From Chloroflexota bacterium (GTDB lineage Bacteria > Chloroflexota > Dehalococcoidia > Lucifugimonadales > UBA1127), in NCBI GenBank assembly GCA_028873745.1, contig JAPPNT010000020.1, forward strand, positions 1-28,397: a DNA stretch of 28,397 nt. Direction: 5' to 3'. Under the pieces are notes generated by a model. It had not been told where the DNA came from, made no database searches, and saw nothing but the letters and a program-made list of their open reading frames with translations. Made by a program: the position numbers and the translations under genes. How positions within the stretch are numbered: the first letter of the stretch is position 1; each line of letters begins with the position of its first letter. Below, in pieces: positions 1 to 10,805 of the stretch.

Positions 1-497
1 CCGCCGACATCATCGGCCGCCTCCCCCAGGGCCGCATGGACGACGAGACCACCATCAACGTCGGCCTCATCAGCGGCGGCAGCGTCCGGAATGCCGTCCC
101 GGAAGAGGCCTCCTTCTCGGGCGAGTTCCGCTCCCGCAACACCGAGACCCTAGAACTCCTGCGGCTGCAGGTGGAGGACGCCCTCACCAAGGCGCGCGAC
201 GACTACAAGGAGGCGAAGATCGTCGGCGACCTGAAGGTGCAGTTCCATACATACAACCTGCCCAGCGACCACGTCATGGTGCAGCGGGCGACAGGCGTCC
301 TCGGCGACCTGGGCCTGCGCCCGGAGCTCAAGCCCACCGGCGGCGGCACCGACGCCAACGTCTTCAACCGCCACGGCATCCCGGCGGTCGTCGTCGGCAT
401 GTCCACCAACCTCATGCACACCAAGAGCGAGTACGTGGACATCCCGGACCTCTACGACACGGCTAAGTTCTGCCAAGCCCTGCTACTGAAGCGGTAG
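1..497 (+). CDS. M20-family metallopeptidase, PepT-like (3' part of gene)
   Basis: This gene enters the window already open (codon phase from base 3), so only its last 165 or so residues are visible; the internal ATG at 36 is not the start. The visible part covers the end of the M20 dimerisation domain and the C-terminal catalytic segment. A GRxDxETTxNVGLISGG stretch followed by RNAVPEEASFSGEFRS matches the usual NIVPE region of tripeptidase T/M20 peptidases. GGGTDANVFNRHGIP and then MHTKSEYVDI carry the late metal-binding His and the end of the family fold. Known members are zinc-dependent cytoplasmic amino- or tripeptidases. The first metal ligands and the catalytic Glu lie outside the window, so activity cannot be judged. 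It converges on recQ, with a long hairpin between them. Confidence 0.85.
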   Translation, partial: ADIIGRLPQGRMDDETTINVGLISGGSVRNAVPEEASFSGEFRSRNTETLELLRLQVEDALTKARDDYKEAKIVGDLKVQFHTYNLPSDHVMVQRATGVLGDLGLRPELKPTGGGTDANVFNRHGIPAVVVGMSTNLMHTKSEYVDIPDLYDTAKFCQALLLKR

Positions 498-500
498 GCG

Positions 501-562
501 GGCCAGCCCGATCCGTTCGTGGAACCCTTCGACAGGCTCAGGGCGAACGGATTAGGCTGGCC
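501..562. repeat. Long inverted repeat carrying a dispersed REP-like element
   Basis: Bases 501-508 pair perfectly with 555-562 and 511-519 with 544-552, giving a stem of about 19 bp with one 2-nt internal mismatch. The 24-nt loop (520-543) can form a further CCCT/AGGG pairing. Loop plus inner right arm (525-550) are a copy of a short element ending CTCAGGGCGAACGG that recurs near 22878, 24755 and 24783. The hairpin lies between the convergent ends of the M20 peptidase gene and recQ, so it could act as a bidirectional terminator. It has no T-run, so this is an inference from position and structure. Confidence 0.7.
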
Positions 563-610
563 TCCTCATCATCCCGGCGAAGGAACGTCGTCCCTGCTCG
601 GGCAGGCCCC

Positions 611-2803
<2,193 letters not shown>

Positions 2804-2843
2804 GGACACACAGGTCTCCTGTAATTCTGTTTGCGGCGTTCGG

Positions 2844-2873
2844 ATAATAGGCACTTCGTAAGGGACCGTGCAA
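2844..2873 (-). promoter_or_regulatory. Predicted sigma70 promoter of recQ
   Basis: On the minus strand TTGCAC (2868-2873), an 18-nt spacer and TATTAT (2844-2849). Transcription would start near 2837, giving a leader of about 34 nt before the ATG at 2803. This excludes the upstream in-frame GTG at 2854. Confidence 0.6.
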
Positions 2874-2926
2874 GGTGAATCAGTCGGAATTCCAGCAAAT
2901 TACATCTAGGTCAATTTCCCCTACCC

Positions 2927-2956
2927 TTGCCAACCCTCGCCGCGCCGCGCTACCGT
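2927..2956 (+). promoter_or_regulatory. Predicted promoter of the uronate-dehydrogenase-like gene
   Basis: TTGCCA (2927-2932), 18-nt spacer, TACCGT (2951-2956), about 49 nt from the predicted start of transcription to the ATG at 3012. The -10 is weak, and the call leans on matching spacing with other promoters in the window. Confidence 0.35.
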
Positions 2957-3011
2957 GCCCCTGCGTCGACACCGCAAGGGTCGAGAGCACACCACACACG
3001 GGAGCACCAAC

Positions 3012-3782
3012 ATGGCAGACCGCAAGCGCGTCCTCATCACGGGCGTTTCCGGGCAGATCGGCGGCGTCGTCCGCGACGCCCTCAAGGACATCCACGACGT
3101 CGCAGGCATCGACATCCGTGCACCCCAGGACTTCGAGGCCACCGTCGCGGACATGACGGACCTGGAGGCGATCCTGCCCGCCTTCGAGGGCATCGACACC
3201 GTCGTAGACCTGGCCAACAACCCCGCGGGCAACCTCTCCTGGCACCACGCCTACCGGAACAACATCCCGGCCGCCTACAACTGCCTGGAGGCCGCCCGGC
3301 GGGCCGGGGTGAAGCGCGTCATCTTCGCGAGCTCCAACCGCGCTTCCGAAAACTACGAGCTGGACCAGCCCTACGCCAACATCTGCGCCGGCGACTACAC
3401 CGGCCTGACGCCCGGCGGGTTCCCCCTCGTCACGCCCGACATGCCCGTGCGGCCCAGCGGCCCCTACGGCATCGCCAAGTGCATGGGCGAGGCCGCGGGC
3501 CGTTACTTCTCCGACCGGCACGGGCTGTCGTTCATCGCGCTGCGCTTCGGCACCGTGCGGCGCGACAGCCGACCGTCCAACGTCCGGCATTTCGCGACGC
3601 TCCTCAGCCACCGCGACCTCGGCCACCTGGTCGAGCGGTGCGTCGCGGCGCCGGACTCGCTGCGGGCCGCCACCTTCTTCGGCGTGTCCAACAACGACTG
3701 GAAGTTCTGGGACATCAGCAACGCCAAGGAGCTCATCGGCTTCGACCCGCAAGACAACATGGAGGTCTACCGGGAGGCGTAG
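3012..3782 (+). CDS. NAD-dependent epimerase/dehydratase, uronate-dehydrogenase-like
   Basis: Extended short-chain dehydrogenase of 256 residues. The N-terminus has the Rossmann motif TGVSGQIGG. The catalytic region shows FASSNRASENYE (Ser) and PYGIAKCMGE (Tyr-x-x-x-Lys). The C-terminal half follows uronate dehydrogenases closely: RHFATLLSHRDLGHLVERC, then FFGVSNNDWKFWD and GFDPQDNMEVYRE. Known uronate dehydrogenases (about 265 aa) oxidise glucuronate or galacturonate to the aldarolactone. SAR202-type genomes hold many such homologues, and the exact sugar substrate cannot be read from sequence. The ATG at 3012 was chosen because GGAG lies 8 nt upstream and the Rossmann strand starts at residue 5; the frame extends upstream to 2955 without similarity. 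It is monocistronic and convergent with purH. Confidence 0.85.
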   Translation: MADRKRVLITGVSGQIGGVVRDALKDIHDVAGIDIRAPQDFEATVADMTDLEAILPAFEGIDTVVDLANNPAGNLSWHHAYRNNIPAAYNCLEAARRAGVKRVIFASSNRASENYELDQPYANICAGDYTGLTPGGFPLVTPDMPVRPSGPYGIAKCMGEAAGRYFSDRHGLSFIALRFGTVRRDSRPSNVRHFATLLSHRDLGHLVERCVAAPDSLRAATFFGVSNNDWKFWDISNAKELIGFDPQDNMEVYREA

Positions 3783-3815
3783 GAGCGAGACCCTGACAGG
3801 ACGCGTTCGGCGCCC

Positions 3816-5348
3816 CTAGTGCAGGAAGTGGCGGACGCCGGTGAAGACCATCGCGATGCCCGCTTTGTCGGCCGCGGCAACGACCTCTTCGTCGCGGATG
3901 GAGCCGCCGGGCTGCACGACGGCCGTGACCCCGGCCTCCGCCGCCATCTCAAGCCCGTCCGCGAAGGGGAAGAAGGCGTCGGACGCCAGCACGGTACCCG
4001 CCGCGCGGTCACCGGCGGCGCGCGCCGCCAGGTGCACGCTGACGAGCCGGTTCGGCTGCCCGGCGCCCATGCCGACGAGCGCGCGGTCCTTCGCCAGCAC
4101 GATGGTGTTCGACTTGATGTGCTTGGCCGCCCGCCACGCAAAAGCGAGGTCCGCCAGCTCCGCCTCGGACGGCGCGCGCTGCGTCACGACCTGCCACGCC
4201 GTCGGGTCCTCGGCGATGGCGTCGGCCGTCTGCAGCAGCAGCCCGCCGGAGACGCGCCGCACCTCGAGCGCCTCGCCGCCAACCCCGCCCGCAGGCGGCT
4301 CAGGTACACGCAGGATGCGCAGGTCGCGCTTCTTCTGCAGGACCTCCAGCGCCTCGTCCTCGTAGCCCGGCGCGACGATGACCTCGAAGAAGACGCGGCG
4401 CAGCGCCTCGGCGGCCTCGCCCGTCACGGGCCGGTTGAAACCAAGGATGCCGCCGTACGCCGACACGCTGTCGCCCTCGAAGGCGCGGCGGTAGGCCTCG
4501 GCCTGGTCCGGATGCACGGCAAGTCCACAGGCGTTGGTGTGCTTGATGACGGCCACGGCCTGCTCGTCAAACTCGTTGGCGGCGCGCCACGCGGCGTCGG
4601 CGTCGAGGATGTTGTTGTAGGAGAGCTCCTTGCCGTGGAGCTGCTCGGCGGCGACCACGCCTCCACGGCCGGGGGCGTCGGCGTACAGGGCGCCGCGTTG
4701 GTGGGGGTTCTCGCCGTAGCGCAGCTCGCCCGAGACCCGCCGCACGCCGACCGACAGCTCCTTGGGGAAGGGGTCGTCCGGCCCCCGCATCCACGCGGCG
4801 ACGAGGCTGTCGTAGAAAGACACGTGCGCGAAGGCCGTCGCGGCCAGCCGCCGCCGCTCTTCGGACGTCGTGCCGCCCGCGCGGATGCGCTCTGCGACCC
4901 ACTCGAAGTCCGCGGGGTCGACGACGACGGTCACCGCCGGGTGATTCTTGGCGGCAGCGCGCAGCATCGTCGGCCCGCCGATGTCGATGTTCTCCAGCAC
5001 GTCCTGCTCGGCCACGCCCTCACGGCTGACCGTCGCCTCGAAGGGGTAGAGATTGCCAACCACCACGTCGATGGGCTCGATGCCGCGGGCCCGCAGCTCG
5101 TCCATGTGCCCGGGCAGGTCGCGGCGAGCGAGGACGCCGCCGTGCACGACGGGGTGCAGCGTCTTGACGCGCCCGTCCAGCATCTCCGGCGCGCCCGTCA
5201 GGTCCGACACCTGCTCGACGGCAAGGCCCGCTTCGGTGAGCGTGCGGTGGGTGCCGCCGGTGCTGACGAGCCCGTAGCCCGCCTCCTGCAGGGCGCGCGC
5301 CAGCTCCACAACGCCGGTCTTGTCGTACACACTGATGAGGGCCTTCAT
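3816..5348 (-). CDS. purH: Bifunctional AICAR transformylase / IMP cyclohydrolase PurH
   Basis: Last two steps of IMP synthesis: formylation of AICAR with 10-formyl-THF, then ring closure. The 510-residue product begins with an MGS-like IMP cyclohydrolase domain (ISVYDKTGVVELARAL, STGGTHRTL, GRVKTLHPVVHGG). The transformylase domain follows (SAYGGILGFNRPV, KSNTIVLAK, GMGAGQPNRLVS, SDAFFPFADG, and the end GVRHFLH). The KHxNPCG motif reads KHTNACG: the catalytic Lys-His pair is kept and Pro is replaced by Ala. The ATG at 5348 has GGAGG 7 nt upstream. The open frame running on to 5654 overlaps purM and is a high-GC artefact. Last gene of purF-purM-purH. Confidence 0.95.
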   Translation of the reverse strand: MKALISVYDKTGVVELARALQEAGYGLVSTGGTHRTLTEAGLAVEQVSDLTGAPEMLDGRVKTLHPVVHGGVLARRDLPGHMDELRARGIEPIDVVVGNLYPFEATVSREGVAEQDVLENIDIGGPTMLRAAAKNHPAVTVVVDPADFEWVAERIRAGGTTSEERRRLAATAFAHVSFYDSLVAAWMRGPDDPFPKELSVGVRRVSGELRYGENPHQRGALYADAPGRGGVVAAEQLHGKELSYNNILDADAAWRAANEFDEQAVAVIKHTNACGLAVHPDQAEAYRRAFEGDSVSAYGGILGFNRPVTGEAAEALRRVFFEVIVAPGYEDEALEVLQKKRDLRILRVPEPPAGGVGGEALEVRRVSGGLLLQTADAIAEDPTAWQVVTQRAPSEAELADLAFAWRAAKHIKSNTIVLAKDRALVGMGAGQPNRLVSVHLAARAAGDRAAGTVLASDAFFPFADGLEMAAEAGVTAVVQPGGSIRDEEVVAAADKAGIAMVFTGVRHFLH

Positions 5349-5446
5349 GCCGCCTCCTGCAGGGGGATGCACCCACGATGGTATCCAAAACGGGAGGGGG
5401 TTGAGAACAGCTTGAGGGCGGGATTCCGGTGCGTTTGCGCGTGGGG

Positions 5447-6463
<1,017 letters not shown>

Positions 6464-6534
6464 TGCCAATGCCCTCCGGAGAACGAATGGGGATACCGGG
6501 GCCGGGAGGTCTAGGTGCTGGTGAAGAGGGGCGG

Positions 6535-7935
6535 CTACGGCCGCTCCAGCGCCAGCTTGTCCATTTCCAGCTGGACCTCCACCGGGTACTCGCCGGTGAA
6601 GCAGGCCGCGCAGCTGTGCTTTCGCGGCCGGCCTATCGCCTTGAACAACCCGTCGACGCTCAGATAGCCGAGGGAGTCCGCGCCGATGAACTTGCAGATC
6701 TCCGGGACGCTCTTCTGGGCCGCCACGAGCTCGGCCTTCGTCGCCATGTCCACGCCGAAGTGGCACGGCGAGATGATGGGGGGCGCGCACACCCGCAGGT
6801 GGACCTCCTTCGCCCCCGCGCTGCGCAGCAGGTTGACCACGTGGGGCGTCGTCGTGCCGCGCACGATGCTGTCGTCCACCACGACGACGCGCTTGCCCGT
6901 CAACACCTCAGGCAGCGGGTTGAACTTCAGCCGCACGCCCAGGTCCCGGAGCCGCTGGTCCGGCTGGATGAAGGTGCGCCCGACGTAGCGGTTCTTAACC
7001 AGCCCCTCCTGGTACGGCAGCCCCGACTCCTCGGCGAAGCCCGTGCCCGCAGCGATGGCCGAGTCCGGGATGCCCATGACCATGTCGGCGTCCACCGGGT
7101 GCTCGATGGCGAGCTGCCGGCCCATCTCGCGCCGGGCCGCGTGCACGAGCCGGCCGTCGACGATGCTGTCGGGGCGCGAGAAGTAGATGTACTCGAACGA
7201 GCACAGGGCGTGCGCGCCCTCATTGCCGGCATGGACGCTACGGAGGCCGTCACTGTCGATCACCACAGCCTCGCCCGGGTCCAGCTCGCGAAGCAGCGTC
7301 GCGCCGATGTGGTCCAGGGCGCAGGACTCCGACGCGACGACCCACCCGCCGCGGAACATGCCGACGCACAGCGGATGCACACCCAGCGGGTCCCTGAAGG
7401 CGATGATCTCGCGCGGCGTCAGCGCCGCCACCGAGTAGGCGCCCTGCAGCCGGCGCATCATGTAGCCGACGCGCTCGCCCCAGTCGGCGCCGGGCGCGTT
7501 CACCAGCAACTGGGCGATGACCTCCGAGTCCGTGGCCGTCGTGAAGCGCAGGCCCCAGGAGTCCTCGAGCTCGGTGCGGAGGCTGAGCGCGTTGATGACG
7601 TTGCCGTTGTGCCCCAACGCCAGGCGCCCGTTGGCGCCCGTAACCTCCAGCGGCTGCGCGTTGTCCCGGGTGGACGAGCCGGTGGTGGAGTAGCGCGTGT
7701 GCCCAACGGCCATGTCCCCGGGCAGACGGTCGAGGTCAAACTCGTGGAAGGCCTGGCTGACCAGACCCATCTCGCGGCGGCAGGAGATGGTGCGTCCGTC
7801 CGAGGCAGCAATGCCCGCGGACTCCTGCCCTCGATGCTGTAGGGAGAATAAGCCGAAGAAGGCGGTCCTCGCCGCTTCTTCGCCCGGAGTGTAGACGCCG
7901 ACTACGCCGCAGGCTTCCTGGGGGGGATTAGCCAC
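6535..7935 (-). CDS. purF: Amidophosphoribosyltransferase PurF (Fe-S type)
   Basis: First committed step of purine synthesis: glutamine and PRPP to 5-phosphoribosylamine. The GTG at 7935 follows AGGAGG by 4 nt and gives a 466-residue product. Its nucleophile Cys9 (EACGVVGVY) would be exposed by removal of a short propeptide. The glutaminase domain shows LQHRGQES, VGHTRYSTTG and GHNGN. The PRTase domain has the PRPP loop VVVVDDSIVRGTTT (about 349-362). Four cysteines (245, 391, 442, 445, the last two in CAACFTGEYP) match the ligands of the [4Fe-4S]-containing Bacillus-type enzyme. A longer frame from an ATG at 7983 runs through the predicted 5' leader and is rejected. First gene of the operon. 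Confidence 0.95.
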   Translation of the reverse strand: MANPPQEACGVVGVYTPGEEAARTAFFGLFSLQHRGQESAGIAASDGRTISCRREMGLVSQAFHEFDLDRLPGDMAVGHTRYSTTGSSTRDNAQPLEVTGANGRLALGHNGNVINALSLRTELEDSWGLRFTTATDSEVIAQLLVNAPGADWGERVGYMMRRLQGAYSVAALTPREIIAFRDPLGVHPLCVGMFRGGWVVASESCALDHIGATLLRELDPGEAVVIDSDGLRSVHAGNEGAHALCSFEYIYFSRPDSIVDGRLVHAARREMGRQLAIEHPVDADMVMGIPDSAIAAGTGFAEESGLPYQEGLVKNRYVGRTFIQPDQRLRDLGVRLKFNPLPEVLTGKRVVVVDDSIVRGTTTPHVVNLLRSAGAKEVHLRVCAPPIISPCHFGVDMATKAELVAAQKSVPEICKFIGADSLGYLSVDGLFKAIGRPRKHSCAACFTGEYPVEVQLEMDKLALERP

Positions 7936-7987
7936 ACACCCTCCTGATCTTCGGTCCGGCGCACAAGGGGATAGTGGAAGCATGGAA

Positions 7988-8017
7988 AGTATAGGCCAGC
8001 GTTTTGCAAAGGGTCAA
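7988..8017 (-). promoter_or_regulatory. Sigma70-type promoter of the purF-purM-purH operon
   Basis: TTGACC (8012-8017), 18-nt spacer, TATACT (7988-7993) on the minus strand. This is one of the strongest promoter matches in the window and leaves a leader of about 45 nt before the purF GTG. I saw no purine-riboswitch-like fold in so short a leader. Confidence 0.7.
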
Positions 8018-8143
8018 CGCGAACAATTCCCGGATTGCCCGCAATTCCCGCCCAGTGTGGGCAGACCAGCCCCAGGCGATCAGCCTGCAGCTCACGCCCC
8101 GTCTCCCGGGCGACCATCCCCCACACAGCCAACAGGCTTCACC

Positions 8144-8152
8144 TGATACACT
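8144..8152 (+). promoter_or_regulatory. Candidate extended -10 promoter for obg
   Basis: TGATACACT fits an extended -10 (TGn plus TACACT at 8147-8152) in the A+T-rich part of the purF/obg gap. No good -35 is present. It would give a leader of about 95 nt. Confidence 0.3.
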
Positions 8153-8253
8153 AAACAAGCGGCCCCAACTCAGGCAAACTTCAAATCAACGCATCTAACG
8201 GAACTATCCTTTCCAATATCATTTCTCATGTACAGAGCTCTGGAAGACTACTG

Positions 8254-9540
8254 ATGATTGACACAGGGACAATCTACGTCCAGGCGGGCAATGGGGGAGA
8301 CGGCTTCCTCAGCTTCCGCCGGGAGAAGTATGTTGCCCGAGGGGGCCCTGACGGTGGCGACGGCGGCCGTGGCGGGTCTGTATATCTTGTGGCGACGACG
8401 TCCGAGAACACGCTGCGCCGGTTCCAGATGAAGCGCCGGTTCCGGGCCGGGCATGGGGTGGCCGGGACGAAGTCGAACAAACACGGACGCAGCGGCGAGG
8501 ATGTGCGGATCCCGGTGCCGGTTGGGACCGTAGCGACGTGCCTCGATGCTGTCGGCGCCGAAGGGGACCGTGTCGACCTCGTTGAGGACGGGCAGGAGGT
8601 TCTCGTCGCGCAGGGTGGAAGTGGCGGGCGCGGGAACGCGCGCTTCGTGACGCCCGTGAACCAGGAGCCGCTGCTGCGCGAGGCCGGGGAGGCCGGGGAG
8701 GCCTGTCGCGTGCGGCTTGAGGTGAAGCTGATTGCGGACGTGGGCGTCATCGGCATGCCGAATGCCGGCAAGTCGAGCTTCGTCGGGCGCGTGACGGCCG
8801 CGAGCCCGCGCGTGGCCGTCTATCCCTTCACCACGCTGGAGCCGCAGCTCGGGGTGGTGGAAAACCGTGGGAAACCCGTGGTGTTGGCGGAGATCCCGGG
8901 GTTGATCGAAGGAGCGCATCTCGGCGTCGGGCTGGGACACGACTTCCTGCGGCACGCCGAGCGCACACGGCTCTTCCTGCACCTCATCGACGGAGGCGGG
9001 CAGGACCCGCTTAGCGACTTCCGGCAGGTGAACGAGGAGCTGGCGATGTACGACGCCGCGCTGGCGGGGCGGCCGCAGGTGGTTGCCGTCAACAAGGCCG
9101 ACACCGAGGAGACGCAGGAGCAGCTTGCGGAGGTGATCGCTGCGCTGCGGGGGCTCGGTGTGGCGCCGATGGTGATGTCGGCGGCGACGGGCGAGGGCGT
9201 GCAGCAGGTGCTCGACCGCGTGTTGCAGGCGCTGGCGGAAGCGCCGCAGGCCGAGGTGCCCGCGCAGGAGCGCCCGCGTCCCCCGTCGCGGCGGCGTCCG
9301 TCCCGCTCGGGAACCGTGGAGATAGACGAGGAGGGCGACTTCATCGTGCGGTGGCCTGCGGCGGAACGGCTCGTCACGCTGGCCAACGTTGACGACCACC
9401 GCGTCGTCGGGCAGCTCCTGCGGGAGTTCCGGCGGCTCGGCGTCACCGCGGCGCTGGAGGCGGCGGGCATCGAGCACGGCGACGTTGTGCTCATCGGCAA
9501 CTGGGCATTCCCGTGGGGAGAAGCGCTGCAACCCGCATGA
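8254..9540 (+). CDS. obg: GTPase Obg (CgtA)
   Basis: Ribosome-associated GTPase of 50S assembly and stress control. The 428-residue product has the glycine-rich Obg fold first (residues 1-158: GNGGDGFLSFRREK, GGPDGGDGGRGG, GGSGGRGNARF). The G domain follows: G1 GMPNAGKS at 167-174, G2 region YPFTTLEP, G3 EIPG at 213-216, G4 NKAD at 280-283, G5 SAATGEG at 309. A C-terminal OCT domain spans roughly 350-425 (FIVRWPAAERLV, FRRLGVTAALEAAGI, FPWGE). G3 normally reads DIPG, and here Glu replaces the Asp. The ATG at 8254 has a weak GGAAG 9 nt upstream. It precedes nadD-pyrE on the same strand. Confidence 0.95.
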   Translation: MIDTGTIYVQAGNGGDGFLSFRREKYVARGGPDGGDGGRGGSVYLVATTSENTLRRFQMKRRFRAGHGVAGTKSNKHGRSGEDVRIPVPVGTVATCLDAVGAEGDRVDLVEDGQEVLVAQGGSGGRGNARFVTPVNQEPLLREAGEAGEACRVRLEVKLIADVGVIGMPNAGKSSFVGRVTAASPRVAVYPFTTLEPQLGVVENRGKPVVLAEIPGLIEGAHLGVGLGHDFLRHAERTRLFLHLIDGGGQDPLSDFRQVNEELAMYDAALAGRPQVVAVNKADTEETQEQLAEVIAALRGLGVAPMVMSAATGEGVQQVLDRVLQALAEAPQAEVPAQERPRPPSRRRPSRSGTVEIDEEGDFIVRWPAAERLVTLANVDDHRVVGQLLREFRRLGVTAALEAAGIEHGDVVLIGNWAFPWGEALQPA

Positions 9541-9548
9541 CGGCTGCC

Positions 9549-9578
9549 TTGACTGGCCCATCCCGCGCTCCCTACCAT
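9549..9578 (+). promoter_or_regulatory. Predicted promoter of nadD-pyrE
   Basis: TTGACT (9549-9554), 18-nt spacer, TACCAT (9573-9578), in the 73-nt gap after obg and 35 nt before the nadD ATG. The -35 is strong and the -10 moderate. It would let nadD-pyrE be transcribed apart from obg. Confidence 0.45.
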
Positions 9579-9613
9579 GCTTGGGACGCTCCTCACACAC
9601 CGGAGGCCGCGCT

Positions 9614-10228
9614 ATGAAGCTGGGGATCCTTGGCGGCACCTTCGACCCGATTCACCTTGGACACATGGCCGCCGCGGAGGCCGCCCTTGGTGCGCTGTCG
9701 CTGGACCGCATCCTCTTCATTCCCGCCGGCGACCCGTGGCTCAAGGCGGGCACGGAGGTCTCGCCGGGGGCCCACAGGCTCGCCATGGTGCGCGCGGCCA
9801 TCGCCGGGGACGACGCGTACGAGTCCTCGACGATGGAGCTCGATCGCGCCGGGCCCACCTACACCGAGGAGACCCTGGCGGAGCTGCAGGAGGCGTACGG
9901 GCCGGCGGCGGATCTGCACTTCATCCTCGGCGCGGACGCCGTGCGGGACCTGCCGCGCTGGCACGCCCCGGCGGACGTGCTGGCCCGCTGCACCCTGGTG
10001 GTGATGGGCCGCCCGGCGCAGGGCGAGCTGGACCTGGCCGTACTCGACGGGATATTGCCGGGCTCGGCGGCGCGGGCGGTGAGCGTCGACCTCGACATGG
10101 GCGTGAGCGCGACGGAGATCCGGCGGCGCGCCGCCGAAGGGGAGTCGCTGGCGGGCCTTGTCCCGGAGGATGTCGAGCGATACATCGTGGGACACGGACT
10201 GTACGTGGAATACAAGGAGCGGCAATGA
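9614..10228 (+). CDS. nadD: Nicotinate-nucleotide adenylyltransferase
   Basis: Transfers AMP from ATP to nicotinate mononucleotide in NAD biosynthesis. The 204-residue protein opens with GGTFDPIHLGH, the (H/T)xGH nucleotidyltransferase motif, and has IPAGDPWLK, FILGADAVRDLPRWH and the C-terminal SATEIRRR box, all in the usual order. The ATG at 9614 has GGAGG 7 nt upstream. An open frame extending back to 9389 overlaps obg and is not part of the gene. The obg-nadD neighbourhood is common in bacteria. Its stop overlaps the pyrE start by 4 nt (ATGA), implying translational coupling. Confidence 0.95.
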   Translation: MKLGILGGTFDPIHLGHMAAAEAALGALSLDRILFIPAGDPWLKAGTEVSPGAHRLAMVRAAIAGDDAYESSTMELDRAGPTYTEETLAELQEAYGPAADLHFILGADAVRDLPRWHAPADVLARCTLVVMGRPAQGELDLAVLDGILPGSAARAVSVDLDMGVSATEIRRRAAEGESLAGLVPEDVERYIVGHGLYVEYKERQ

Positions 10229-10791
10229 GCACGGAGCGGCGGGAACGGGTGTTGGAGCTTGCTGTGGAGCTGGGGGCGCTGACCTTCGGCGACTTCGTCC
10301 TGACGTCGGGGCAGCACAGCAGCTACTACTTTGACGGCCGCCTCATATCGCTCGACTCCGAGGGTTCGGCGCTGCTGGGTGACGAGTTCCTCGACGTCGT
10401 CCGGGAGGCGGGTGCGTCGGCCATCGGCGGGCTCACGCTGGGCGCGGACCCCATCGTGGCGAGCGTGGCGGTGACCAGCCACTACCGGGGCACGCCGGTA
10501 CGGGCCTTCATCGTCCGCAAGGACGCCAAGGAGCACGGCACGGGCCGCCGCATCGAGGGGCCGCTGGCCGCCGGATCGAGCGTGGTCATCGTCGACGACG
10601 CCTGCAGCACGGGCGGCAGCCTCTTCCAAGCGATCGAGGCGGCCGAGGACGCGGGCTGCACGGTCACGCACGTCGCTGCAATCATCGACCGCCACCAGGG
10701 CGGGAGCGAGGAGTTGCGGCGCCGCGGCTACGCCTTCACCGCGCTGCTGGAGTCGGGCGAGGACGGGGCCGTGCGTGTCGTGGAAGGCTAG
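10225..10791 (+). CDS. pyrE: Orotate phosphoribosyltransferase
   Basis: Converts orotate and PRPP to OMP in pyrimidine synthesis. The 188-residue product has the family N-terminus (GDFVLTSGQHSSYYFDGR), the catalytic loop FIVRKDAKEHGTG (Lys99) and the PRPP-binding motif VVIVDDACSTGGS (about 120-132). The second acidic position region reads DDACS rather than the more common EDVVT, but both acidic residues are kept. It starts within the nadD stop (ATGA), with AAGGAG upstream. Its 3' end converges on the DUF2851 gene with only 14 nt between the stop codons and no obvious terminator. Confidence 0.93.
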   Translation: MSTERRERVLELAVELGALTFGDFVLTSGQHSSYYFDGRLISLDSEGSALLGDEFLDVVREAGASAIGGLTLGADPIVASVAVTSHYRGTPVRAFIVRKDAKEHGTGRRIEGPLAAGSSVVIVDDACSTGGSLFQAIEAAEDAGCTVTHVAAIIDRHQGGSEELRRRGYAFTALLESGEDGAVRVVEG

Positions 10792-10805
10792 CGCCGGCGA
10801 ACCGC

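Larger units (their letters stand above)
7936..8253. other. Divergent intergenic region between purF and obg
   Basis: 318 bases between two divergently transcribed genes, visibly more A+T-rich from about 8140 to 8253 than the neighbouring coding DNA. It holds the purF promoter and a weaker obg promoter candidate. Short open frames through it on the minus strand (to 8132 and 8158) run across the purF promoter and show no protein-like pattern. Nothing else recognisable. Confidence 0.6.

Noticed and set aside
7936..7983. Purine riboswitch in the purF leader
   Set aside because: The predicted leader is only about 45 nt, too short for a purine aptamer, and I found no conserved core bases.
7902..8158. 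Two 76-codon minus-strand frames between purF and obg
   Set aside because: They run through the purF promoter, overlap each other in different frames and show no protein-like pattern.
8248..9639. 463-codon minus-strand frame opposite obg
   Set aside because: Low-complexity Arg/His-rich shadow of a well-supported gene.
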